DNA from: Myotis daubentonii
Lineage: Eukaryota > Chordata > Mammalia > Chiroptera > Vespertilionidae
Reading direction: 5' to 3'
DNA length: 64,000 bases
Assembly: GCF_963259705.1 (NCBI RefSeq)
Contig: NC_081846.1
Location: 94,562,641 to 94,626,640, forward strand
A model generated the notes under the pieces. It searched no databases and was not told where the DNA came from. It worked only from the letters and a program-made list of their open reading frames with translations. Of the stretch, positions 46,051 to 55,178 are shown piece by piece. Made by a program: the position numbers and the translations under genes. Numbering within the stretch: the first letter of the stretch is position 1; every line of letters begins with the position of its first letter.

Positions 46051-47129
46051 AGCAGCTGGGAAAATTCCAGCACAAGCGGAATAGGGAAACCGATCCCCGG
46101 CAGTTTGTGTCCACCCGGTAAATCCTCTCTCCCCAACCAGACACAAGAGTAAATGGGTTGCACTTCTCCTCCCCAACCAGAGGGAAAACAGCTTAAATCA
46201 CCCCTCTCAGGGAGACAGATCACAGAAATCCAATTAGTGCCATTTGCCAGCCACACCCAAGGACAGACAAATTAAGGGAATAATCTCATTTGGTACGTCA
46301 GCAGAAAGCTGATGAATATTCTATTGACCAGCCCCTAAGTGCCCCCTAAATGCCCAGCCTTTCAAACCCCTGAAAATGAAGGTCCCAGCAGCTTCTCCTT
46401 CCAGGGAGCACACTGCCAATTCCTTCCCCCTCTCCTCCACCTCCTCCCGCACAAATCCCAAACCTCTCCGCGACCCCAGGAGACTTGCAAGCAGGGGAGC
46501 AATGGGCAGCAGCGGCAGCTCATCCGGGCTCACCCCCTGAACCTGTCACCACGGCCCTTTCCCCCCTTTTCTCTGGCTTCCCAGGGAGCCAGAGCAGCCC
46601 AGCCTGGGCTCTCCCGTTGCTTCTTCTATGCCCGTCCTTGTCTCACTGCCTAGAGTATGTTTTTGCTGCGGCCAATAAGTTCTTACTTGCTTTTCTACAC
46701 TTTGTCTCTTGGTTGAAATCCTTCCTCAAGAAGACAAGAACCGAGGTCTCTTCTCCCCAGGAGCATGTTTTAGGCACCAAGAGTTGGATTGCACAAACTG
46801 TAAGGCCACCAGCCACCAGGCCAGAGAAAGGGCTGCTTTCCCCTTCTTCCCGTCCTGGATTGGGAGGGTGAGGCAGCAATTCTAGTTAAAGGGGGTGACT
46901 TCCTGGGAGCAGAAAATTACAGTAACTATGAGCACCTGGCAAAGAACTGAAGCCACCACATTGATTTCCAAAGAATTCTGCTCACAGGCATGACTCCCCG
47001 TGCCCACATTCTTGGCACCCTTACATTGTTACAATTTAACATGCACCTCACCTGCCCAACTGCACTGCTTGGCCTACACTCTCGCTTGCCTCTTTACTAC
47101 TATTGTATCTAGGAAAACAATCTACACAA
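46051..47129. other. Intergenic, POLR2D upstream
   Basis: Mostly non-repetitive. 46261-46890 has a retroviral-LTR-like feel: GCGGCCAATAAGTTC is followed by GGTTGAAATCCTTCCTCAAG and ACAAGAACCGAGGTCTCTTC, as in ERV1 R-U5 ends. No TG...CA borders or target duplication could be fixed, so this is only a suggestion. No gene seen. Confidence 0.35.
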
Positions 47130-47137
47130 ACTCAGAG

Positions 47138-47359
47138 CAGTGGTTCTCAACCTTCCAAATGCCGCGACCTTTAATACAGTTCTTCATGTTGTGGTAACCC
47201 CCAATTTCATTATTACAAATTGAACATAATTAAAGCATAGTGATTAATCACAAAAACAAGATGTAATTATACATGTGTTTTCCGATGGTCTTAGGCGACC
47301 CCTGTGAAAGGGTCGTTCGACCCCCAAAGGGGTCGCGACCCACAGGTTGAGAACCGCTG
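47138..47359 (-). mobile_element. SPIN-like hAT MITE, second subfamily
   Basis: The TIRs CAGTGGTTCTCAACC and GGTTGAGAACCGCTG flank a core that differs from the other three copies. The flanks ACTCAGAG (47130-47137) and TCTCAGAG (47360-47367) match at 7 of 8 bases. Confidence 0.88.
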
Positions 47360-47367
47360 TCTCAGAG

Positions 47368-48292
47368 TTTAGTGGGGTCAGGTCTCTACAGCACTTGGCA
47401 GGTAGAATTTCTACAGTATCATGGTTTTCGGCAGGCAACAGCGTTCCCACAGTCTGGAGTTCTCAGTGTAGGGGTCCATCCTAGAGGGGTTCGGCAGAAA
47501 TGGCGTAGACATTATAAAAGGAATAGGAGACATACAGACTATAAGACATTATACAGAAATGCGAGATACAAGACAGCTACGAGGTAAAGGGCACCCTAAA
47601 TTTACCTCAAACCATGAGTCCTTCCATTTGCCAGCTACTGCCTTATTTACAGTCCCAGCAAGAACCTTGTACAAAACCCTCCTCTGGCTGTGAAACCCTT
47701 CAGTCTGTTATCACCTCTGGACACACTCGCTGTCTTTCTTTTATGCTCCTTTGCTCTGGCCCTGCTGACCTGCCTGCTCCCGGACGCCTAGGCATATCCC
47801 CCGACCCGGGTCTGCAGGGACACCCATCACCTGGGAAAGTTTACTTCCTCCCTGAGACTATGGTGAGATTCCATGGTCTGGTCCCTGCCAGATGGCTGAG
47901 GCGTCAGGCACTCGTCCTCGAGTGCTGGACTCCAGGCTCTGCAGTGGGCCCCAGGATGCTGGGCTCTCTAATTCGTAACCTCCAAACGGGGAATCAACCT
48001 TCTGTGCAGGATGGGAGTTCCCTGGCCTGTATCTTGGCTAATGGGGCCCAATTCAACCCCGACCTTAAAAAAGAAAAGATTAATTTTCTATTGTAATTCG
48101 GTCTGACCACAATGTAAGTTCCCCCCTGGGGAGTCAGGACCTCAAAATGGGCGCATTAATCACAGCACCATCCTCCAATTGGATCTTGTCTGCAGGCAGC
48201 AGGACAGATGGTCAGAAACTCCTTATGTTCAGACATTTTTCCTATTATGAGAAAGGGAGGATCTCCTCCAGAAACAGAAATTGACAGCCTGA
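47368..48292. other. Unique intergenic stretch
   Basis: A plus-strand open frame of 160 codons (47614-48096) exists but has no recognised domain, and the region lacks splice or promoter signals I can support. It could be an eroded retroviral or other insertion. Confidence 0.35.
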
Positions 48293-48498
48293 GCCCTGAC
48301 CAGCATGTTCAATGGTTAGAATGTTGGCCCTCGCACCAAAGGGTCTCAGGTTCAATTCCCGGCCAGAGCACATACCTGGGTTGCAGGTTCGATCCGTGGC
48401 CCTGGCCAATCAATATGTCTCTCTCACATTGATGTTTCTCTTTTTCTCCCCCTCCCACTGTCCCATCCACTCTCTCTAAATAAATAAATAAATAAATG
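48293..48498 (+). repeat. VES SINE, divergent
   Basis: Head GCCCTGACCAGCATGTTCAA; the tail is (AAAT)n. Confidence 0.8.
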
Positions 48499-48518
48499 GA
48501 TTTTTTCTTTTTTCTTTT

Positions 48519-48721
48519 TTTAAATATATTTTATTGATTTTTTACAGAGAGGAAGGGAGAGGGATAGAGAGTTAGAAACATCAATGAGAGAGAAACATCG
48601 ATCAGCTGCCTCCTACACACCCCGTCAGCAACCAAGGTACATGCCCTTGACCAGAATCGAACCTGGGACCCCTCAGTCCACAGGCCGACACTCTATCCAC
48701 TGAGCCAATCTAGTTATGGCT
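48519..48721 (-). repeat. VES SINE
   Basis: Complete copy; head GCCATAACTAGATTGGCTC in sense orientation. Confidence 0.9.
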
Positions 48722-49723
48722 AATTTTTTTCAATAAGCTTTTATTTAAACCAAACTGGTGTCATGTCAGGAAGCAAGACCTCAAAATGCTCCCTGTAGGG
48801 AATTATTCTGATACTTCTGAGCACATGGACAATGATACTGAAAGGCCTTTAACATCTTTTGAAACATTTGGATGATACAAAAATGATGCTGTTTTCAACA
48901 TCAGAGAAAACAAGGTTGTAAAATAAAGGACATAATCAGTGCATGACCTGACTCAGTAGTAAACAATGTTTAGGGAACATGTAAACTCTATTAACAAAAC
49001 ATAATCACCAGGGCATTACAGGGCGGTTAACAGAGATGGTGTGTGGGCAACACAATAGCCATGAGGAGTTCGGTGGTCTGCGGCTGTCCTGTGGGAGTGC
49101 CTTGAAGAGTCTGGAAAAGAACATTAATTTGACATCTTAAAGGTAAAGACCGAGCTTCGTGAAGGCCTAGGACGTGACTACGCACCATGACTTGCTCTTA
49201 GTCAGGAACTTATCTTCAGACTATCAGTGTCGTTACGTTTGGCCTCCGGGTTTGCAAGGACTGCTCTGCGGCCGCCCCTGAGCTTGTCAGATGTATTGTG
49301 TGGCCCCGTTTTGGTCCACAGGTAAAGCAATGGTAGACTGTGTAGCACTGGCAGAGCTTGCTGTTCCGAAGTGCTTCCCTACAGTTTATTGGAGCTGTGA
49401 ACAGAGGTACTGAGGGGAACCTGAGACGTGCAGCAGCTGGTGTGGGCAACGGGCTCTGTCCCTCTGTCCGTCCTGCAGGCCTTTACAGAGCAACTGCTAC
49501 TGCTTACCGTGTGCTGGCCCAGGGGCTACCTGGAGACCCAGCACTTGGTACCTTCTGCACACACTGTGGGAGAGAAGACAACAGGTGAAGAGAGGAGAAT
49601 AACAAATAATACATATAGTAATGTTCCCAATATGTACTTGGTTTGCCCACATTTTCATGCAGGAAACCACTGTCAACATTTATGTACAACACTCTAGGGT
49701 TAAAAAAAAAACACAATGTCATC
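48722..49723. other. Unique intergenic stretch
   Basis: About 1 kb, non-repetitive. A minus-strand AATAAA lies at its left edge (about 48737-48742), next to a VES. No supported gene. Confidence 0.4.
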
Positions 49724-49785
49724 GCCCTAGCTGATTTGGCTCAGTGGATCGAGTGTCTGCCTGCAGACTGAAGGGTCCCAGGTTT
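49724..49785 (+). repeat. VES SINE, 5' stub
   Basis: Only the head through CCCAGGTTT remains; another VES begins at once. Confidence 0.75.
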
Positions 49786-50220
49786 GCCCTAACCCAGTGG
49801 TCAGCAAACTCATTAGTCAACAGAGCCAAATATCAACAGTACAATGAAATTTCTTTTGATAGCCAAATTTTTTTAAACTTAAACTATATAGGTAGATACA
49901 TTGTTCTTAACTTAATTAGGGCACTCCTAAGGCTTAGGAAGAGCCACACTCAAGGGGCCAAAGAGCCGCATGTGGCTCGCGAGCCACAGTTTGCCGACCA
50001 CAGCCCTAACCGATTTGGCTCAATGGACAGAGTGTCGGCCTGCGGACCGAAGGGTCTCAGGTTCGATTCCGGTCAAGGGCACGTACCTTGGTTGCGGGCA
50101 CATCCCCAGTAGCGGGTGTGAAAGAGGCAGCTGATCCATGTTTCTCTCTCATTGATGTTTCTAACTCTCTATCCCTCTCCCTTCCTCTCTGTAAAAAATC
50201 AATAAAAAATTTTAAAAAGT
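49786..50220 (+). repeat. VES SINE split by a hAT MITE
   Basis: The head GCCCTAACC is duplicated around the MITE at 49795-50003. The body follows from 50004. Confidence 0.9.
49795..50003 (-). mobile_element. hAT MITE derived from the 51975-57162 hAT
   Basis: Exact 8-bp duplication CCCTAACC (49787-49794 and 50004-50011). Read in reverse, its ends match both termini of the large hAT: TGTGGTCGGCAAAC and AGCCACATGCGGCTCTTTGG on one side, GGCTCTGTTGACTAATGAGT on the other. The middle is deleted. Confidence 0.92.
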
Positions 50221-50224
50221 TTAT

Positions 50225-50380
50225 GGTGAAGGCCCCCAGGTTCAATTCTGGTTAAGGGCACATGCCCAGGTTGCAGGCTCAATCCCCAGGAGGGAGCATC
50301 AATGATTCTCTCTGGTTGATGTTTCTATCGCTCTCCCATCCTCTCTGAAATCAATAAAAATATATTTTTTAAAAACTAAA
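50225..50380 (+). repeat. VES SINE, 5'-truncated
   Basis: It begins inside the head at CCCCCAGGTTCAATTCTGG. Confidence 0.75.
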
Positions 50381-50385
50381 CAAAT

Positions 50386-50621
50386 GCCGAAACCGGTTTG
50401 GCTCAGTGGATAGAGCGTCGGCCTGTGGACTCAAGGGTCCCAGGTTCGATTCCGGCCAAGGGCATGTACCTGGGTTGCGGGCACATCCCCAGTGGAAGAT
50501 GTGCAGGAGGCAGCTGATCGATGTTTCTCTCTCATCGATGTTTCTAACTCTCTATCTCTCTCCCTTTCTCTCTGTAAAAAATCAATAAAATATATTTAAA
50601 AAACAAACAAACAAACAAACA
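50386..50621 (+). repeat. VES SINE
   Basis: Target duplication AAAAACTAAACAAA before and after; (AAAC)n tail. Confidence 0.92.
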
Positions 50622-51023
50622 AAAACTAAACAAACAATGTCATCAATCCATCCTCAAGGGGAGCTCACCAGGAGTACTGATGCAAGATTTGGACTTATTT
50701 TGCATAATAAAGGACAGGAAGTGGGGAGTGGTAGGAAAGAAAGTGCTACTGGAGAATACAGAGAGTCAGAGGCCACTTCTGGTTGGGGGCAGGTGAGTCA
50801 CAAGAGGGTCTAGGAGCCACGCTGACATGGACACTGCTCCTCAACATGTAGTCAGAGGTGGGAGAGGGACAGAGGGCACAGGGCAGAATATTAATTCTTT
50901 AAGGCAAATTCATATTCAGCTTCCTCAGATGCCACAGTAATTATACAAACACGGAACAAGGTCGTAATATATCTTCACTATTGTTGCTGTATCATTTTTT
51001 CAATCAAAAGAATAATTCCCACC
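50622..51023. other. Unique intergenic sequence
   Basis: I see no gene or repeat here. Confidence 0.45.
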
Positions 51024-51031
51024 TTCTATAA

Positions 51032-51267
51032 CAGTGATGGCAAACCTATGACACGCATGTCAGAGGTGACACGCGAACTCATTTTTTTTGGTTGATTTTT
51101 CTTTGTTAAATGGCATTTAAATATATAAAATAAATATCAAAAATATAAGTCTTTGTTTTATTATGGTTGCAAATATCAAAAAATTTCTATATGTGACACT
51201 GCACCATAGTTAAGTTAGGCTTTTTCAAAATGCTGACACGCCGAGCTCAAAAGGTTCACCATCACTG
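51032..51267. mobile_element. hAT MITE, third family
   Basis: The termini CAGTGATGGCAAACCTATGA and AGGTTCACCATCACTG form the TIR. The flanks TTCTATAA and ACCTATAA match at 6 of 8 bases. A TGACACGC motif recurs near both ends. Confidence 0.85.
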
Positions 51268-51275
51268 ACCTATAA

Positions 51276-51743
51276 CCTTTAGAGTACTTTAGATTCTCTG
51301 AGAATCTCTTGTGGACTGAATTACTCATGTTATTCTACCTCTAAAAGAGAATAGCATTTCCCAATTCTCCACATACTCAAGGTTGATGTACAGAATCTCC
51401 CAAGTTCTTTCCTAAAATAAAGAAGCCTGGGGCACCTGCTGCTGCTCCAGAAGCCGAATCAAGTCTCTAGAGATAGGAAGGAGTGGGGCCTGTGGGGAGG
51501 GTGGCGCTTGGGGGATTCCGCCAAGTCTTTTTCTTAAAGTATAGCACCGTCTAGAAGGCGTCCTTGGAGCCCTGGACTGGACTCTGGCCTGCCTGCCTGT
51601 GGCCATGGCCCTCCCTCGTGCTGTGCTGGCTCTGTGGTCCGACTCTACCTGAGAAGCCTCTTCTTGAGGTCACGCGGTGCTTGCTTCAGTACCCATGTCT
51701 CTCAGAAAGCCTGTCCTGACTTGAGGGGCTGAGCACACCAATG
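51276..51743. other. Unique intergenic sequence
   Basis: A minus-strand frame of 64 codons (51412-51606) is basic and Pro/Ser-rich but has no recognised family. I do not call it a gene. Confidence 0.4.
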
Positions 51744-51757
51744 ATGTCACTTCTTTT

Positions 51758-51974
51758 TTTTTAAATGTATTTTTATTGATTTCAGAGAGGAAGGGGGAGG
51801 GAGAGAGAGATAGAAACATCAGTGATGAGAGAGAATCATTGATCGGCTGCCTCCTGCACGCCCCCTACTGGGAATCGAGCCCACAACCCAGGCATGTGCC
51901 CTTGACCGGAATCGAACACAAGACCCTTTGGTGTGCAGGCCGACGCTCTATCCACTGAGCCAAACCAGCCAGGG
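51758..51974 (-). repeat. VES SINE split near its head by the hAT
   Basis: The SINE target duplication ATGTCACTTCTTTT lies at 51744-51757 and, beyond the hAT, at 57172-57185. The last base of the SINE head is at 57171. Confidence 0.9.
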
Positions 51975-52704
51975 CTGTGGTCGGCAAACCGCAGCTTGCG
52001 AGCCACATGCGGCTCTTTGGCCCCTTGAGTGTAGCTCTTCCACAAAATACCATGTGTGGTATTTTAAGTGTGAGGAAAGCTTTTCTCAACAGGTTTCAGG
52101 AATTCAGAAACAGGAAAGCGACTTTAGCCTTTGTTAAAAAACCTCTCAATGTTACTGTAACAGAAATAAATTTTTCTCCCTTTAATATTGACATTGAAAA
52201 AGGACACATATGTAATACCCTTTATAATACTTTAAGCAATGAAACAATAAAAAAAATATTGACATTGGCAACTTTGAAATGCAACTGCTGGATTTAAAAA
52301 ACAAAGAACTGTGGAACTAGAAATTTGAACGTCTTTGTGCTGATATAGAAATATTGGAGAAAAACAGACACAGAACCTAGAGACAGAAGAACTTCGCTGG
52401 AGAGAACATGGCAAAAGATCCTGCACAGAAACTGGAGACAGAACCTAGAGACAGAACCTAGTGAGAGAACATGGCAAAAGATCCTGGACAGAACCTGGCT
52501 GGAGAACCTAGCAAGAGAACATGGACACAGAACCTGGCTGGAGCTCCTAACCAGAACTTCGCTAGAGATCCTGACCAGAACTTGGCTAGAGATCCTGGCT
52601 AGGCTGCTGATCAACTGAACGCTGTCTCCGTGTCATTCCTTCTTCGCCGACTCCGTACACACCTTTGGGGACCCCTGGACCTGCTGGGGGTGGACCCCAG
52701 CATC

Positions 52705-52722
52705 TGGCGCCCGAACAGGGAC
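52705..52722 (+). promoter_or_regulatory. Retroviral primer-binding site, tRNA-Lys3 type
   Basis: TGGCGCCCGAACAGGGAC is a full 18-nt complement of the tRNA-Lys3 3' end, the primer used by lentiviruses and by MMTV-type betaretroviruses. It follows a CA (52701-52702) that could end U5, with two bases between. Confidence 0.85.
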
Positions 52723-52829
52723 CCCTAGAAAAGGAAACAATGGAATAAACATGGAGTAACCGACGCATCTGCATGGTGTACTGCCAGTAGTGAAGAGAAA
52801 TTTTCCCTGAAGACCAATTTGTTTGTTGG

Positions 52830-53060
52830 ATGGTGAGTGAATTACAAGCAGCACACGTTGGAATGCTTACTCTATCAAAACAGAAGTCAGCTGCTTTCTT
52901 TAGCAATGGCTGTGCCAGCTGGCTGGAGAATGGCATTGGCTCCAGCTGTGTTTTGAAGCTACACATTTCATGTTTTCCAGTCCAATCAGATGCGCTGGCA
53001 CTGAATGAAATGATTCTAGAAAATACAAGAGAAGTTGAAATGAATACAAAAAGAGGATAA
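52830..53060 (+). pseudogene. 76-codon frame in retrocopy, unknown
   Basis: An open frame (MVSELQAAHVGMLTLSKQKS...) begins where the leader-like part ends. I recognise no domain. It could be chance or the trace of a host exon. Confidence 0.25.
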
Positions 53061-54425
53061 CGCTATGTAGTAAAATAAATTCTAGTCAGGATTCGACTTA
53101 ATCCATCGTATTACATACACATAGTCACAATTAATAGTGTGAAAGCATTATTTCAGTTTCTATAAGGCCTTTTATATGTAGATTTCAGTATATATATAAT
53201 TTTCTTTCCATGAACAAGTAATGCAAGTTAGGAGAAAAAAGAGGAAAAGATGTTCTCTTTAGATTTGTCTCATTTGAATTTTAGTAAATTAATCCTGTAG
53301 TTCTTTATTTAGCATTTAAGTAATGTATTCAAAGAACAACATAAGGCATTTATAGCCACAAAATCTCAACTGTCTTAATTCCCTAATGTTTTCATTCATC
53401 TATTCAAATTCTGAGCACCTACAATATACAAGGAACTGTGGGTACTAAGATGAACATGTTATAACAATTAGTCTTAGGAAGTTACAAGCTGAAAAGAGGC
53501 ACAGGAACACATATTAACATTAGAAGGTTAATCTGTGTTCATAATATGTGTTAATATGTGTTCTAGCACCTTGTAATAGGTGCTCGAATAGATGTTTTCA
53601 CTCTATGGGAAAGGCTCAAAGCAAAGAAATGATCCAGTCTCTCTGATGGGATTGGCAGATGTTTAAAGACAATTAAATTTTGTCACGCCTTCCAGCCTGA
53701 GTAGGAAGCCCGAGGAGAGAAGAGTGACAGGAATCCCTCAAGCCAAGGATGTAGAATGGTTACAGGCTCTGGTCCTGGGGCGGAAGATGAGTCCCATATT
53801 ATGTGTCCTTTCCCTGGAAAAACTTTTGATGTAGTTCCAAATGAAATAGGTAGAGATGGAATATGAATGGAAAGGAGGAAGAAAACAGGAAAAAAAAAGA
53901 TGAAATGAAAGAAAGAGGAAAAGTAAGTAGATTAACTGGAGAGTGAGCAAGTGGAAATGAAAGGAACTAAGCTAGGAGGGGAGAAGAGTCAGGTGTGCAG
54001 ACATGAGAAAAATCATTTATCACTTTCACGAGGTGTTTTTAGCAATTAATATGAAACAGCTATGTGGTTATGTCTCATGTTTATTTTAATGTTTCTACTT
54101 ATTAAAGATAAATCATTAGAAAACCAAAAAAAAAAAAAAAAAGAAATATTGGAGAAAAACAAATGTGAACTTAGTTCACAGCACAAGTGGTCTGCTTTGA
54201 AAGACCTGGAGAAGGAAGATATGTTGATTTTTAACACCTGGAATAGTATTCCTGACTCATATAATCAACTGAAAAAACTAGCGTTTGCTGTTCTTTCCTT
54301 ATTTGGGTCTACATATTTATGCAAACAATCATTTTCAAGCATGAACCTTATCAAGAGTAAATTGAGAAGTCGTCTTATTGATGAGAACCTGGAACCGTGC
54401 CTAAAATTAAAAACAACAACATACA

Positions 54426-54655
54426 TGTCCTAACCGGTTTGGCTCAGTGGATAGAGCGTCAGCCTGTGGAATCAAGGGTCCCAGGTTCTATTCTGGTGGA
54501 GGGCATGTACCTGGGTTGCGGGCACATCCCCAGTGGGGAATGTGCAGGAGGCAGTTGATCGATGTCTCTCTCATCGATGTTTCTAACTCTCTTTCCCTCT
54601 CCCTTCCTCTCCGTAAAAAATCAATAAAATATATTAAAAAAAAAAAAAAAGAAAG
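54426..54655 (+). repeat. VES SINE in hAT
   Basis: Target duplication AAAACAACAACATACA at 54410-54425 and 54656-54671, just after the hATC block. Confidence 0.92.
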
Positions 54656-54896
54656 AAAACAACAACATACAAACGTGACTTACCCAAACTTTCCAAGGAG
54701 ATGCGAGGCCATTGTTCACATTAGTGTTTGTCAGTCATTGTCATGATTTAATTTTATGGATATTGTAAGGTACATTGTAAGGAATTTAATTTTATCAATA
54801 AATAATATTATTAAGTATATCAAGTTTTATTCAACGTACCTATAGTTTAACTAAGACTTAAAACTGTAAGTAAAGTTTATTAAGTTAATTTTAGGC

Positions 54897-55113
54897 AACA
54901 TTGTGGAGTGAAAGAAGATGTAGTGTCGAGGATTGAGAAAGGTATGTTGAGATGGTTTGGACATATAGTGAGGATGAACGAAAGGAGATAGACGAAACAA
55001 GTATACAAGACGAGTGTGGATGGGAGAGTTGGAAGGGGTCGACCTCAGCGAACGTAACTCAATCAGATTGAGGACGTTTTTAGCAAAGGCCAGCTTACGA
55101 GTACCCTAATTCA
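54897..55113 (+). pseudogene. Insect-type non-LTR retrotransposon RT C-terminus fragment within the hAT
   Basis: One frame from about 54916 reads DVVSRIEKGMLRWFGHIVRM, then a region with two stop codons (TAG at about 54988, TAA at about 55054), then GRVGRGRPQRT and LNQIEDVFSKGQLTST. The RWFGH-RM...GR-GRP-RT...QIEDV pattern is the one found after the reverse transcriptase domain in many arthropod non-LTR elements. It lies in the 3' non-coding part of the hAT. The 209-bp MITE matches up to its right edge (CCCTAATT side), so the fragment seems to belong to the hAT itself. Identification is by motif memory only. Confidence 0.6.
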
Positions 55114-55178
55114 GTTAATAACAATGTACCTACCTATATAGTTTAAGTTTAAAAAATTCGGATCTCAAAAGAAATTTC

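Larger units (their letters stand above)
52367..54141 (+). mobile_element. LINE-mobilised retrocopy of a retroviral-leader transcript
   Basis: The 20-bp target duplication AGAAATATTGGAGAAAAACA lies at 52347-52366 and 54142-54161, and a poly-A tail (about 54126-54141) follows an ATTAAA about 25 bp upstream. This is the mark of an L1-machinery copy of an RNA. The 5' ~330 bp look like an LTR R-U5, with a degenerate AGAACCTGGCTGGAGATCCT repeat at 52367-52612. A primer-binding site follows at 52705-52722. From about 52830 on, the sequence is host-like and includes an old L2/MIR-type piece near 53400-53500 (CTGAGCACCTACAATATACA). There are no retroviral gag, pol or env frames. Confidence 0.75.
52066..54433 (+). 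pseudogene. hAT transposase C-terminal remnant, interrupted by a retrocopy
   Basis: Left part (52085-52346): RFQEFRNRKATLAFVKKPLN is followed by NVTVTEINFSPFNIDIE, then a shift. Right part (54162-54433) continues with ELSSQHKWSALKDLEKEDML and the hAT C-terminal dimerisation (hATC) block LAFAVLSLFGSTYLCKQSFS, ending near LKLKTTTY. The frame around the 20-bp duplication (DIEILEKNK) shows the two parts were continuous. It resembles the hAT transposases from which mammalian genes such as GTF2IRD2 and the ZBED/FAM200 group took domains; the exact family is not determined. Confidence 0.82.

Noticed and set aside
51412..51606. 64-codon basic minus frame (MATGRQARVQSRAPRTPSRR...)
   Set aside because: It has some protein-like look, but no family, splice sites or conserved neighbours support it.
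52705..52722. A provirus or lentiviral insertion, suggested by the Lys3 primer-binding site
   Set aside because: There are no gag, pol or env frames and no second LTR. The poly-A tail and 20-bp TSD show a LINE-type retrocopy instead.
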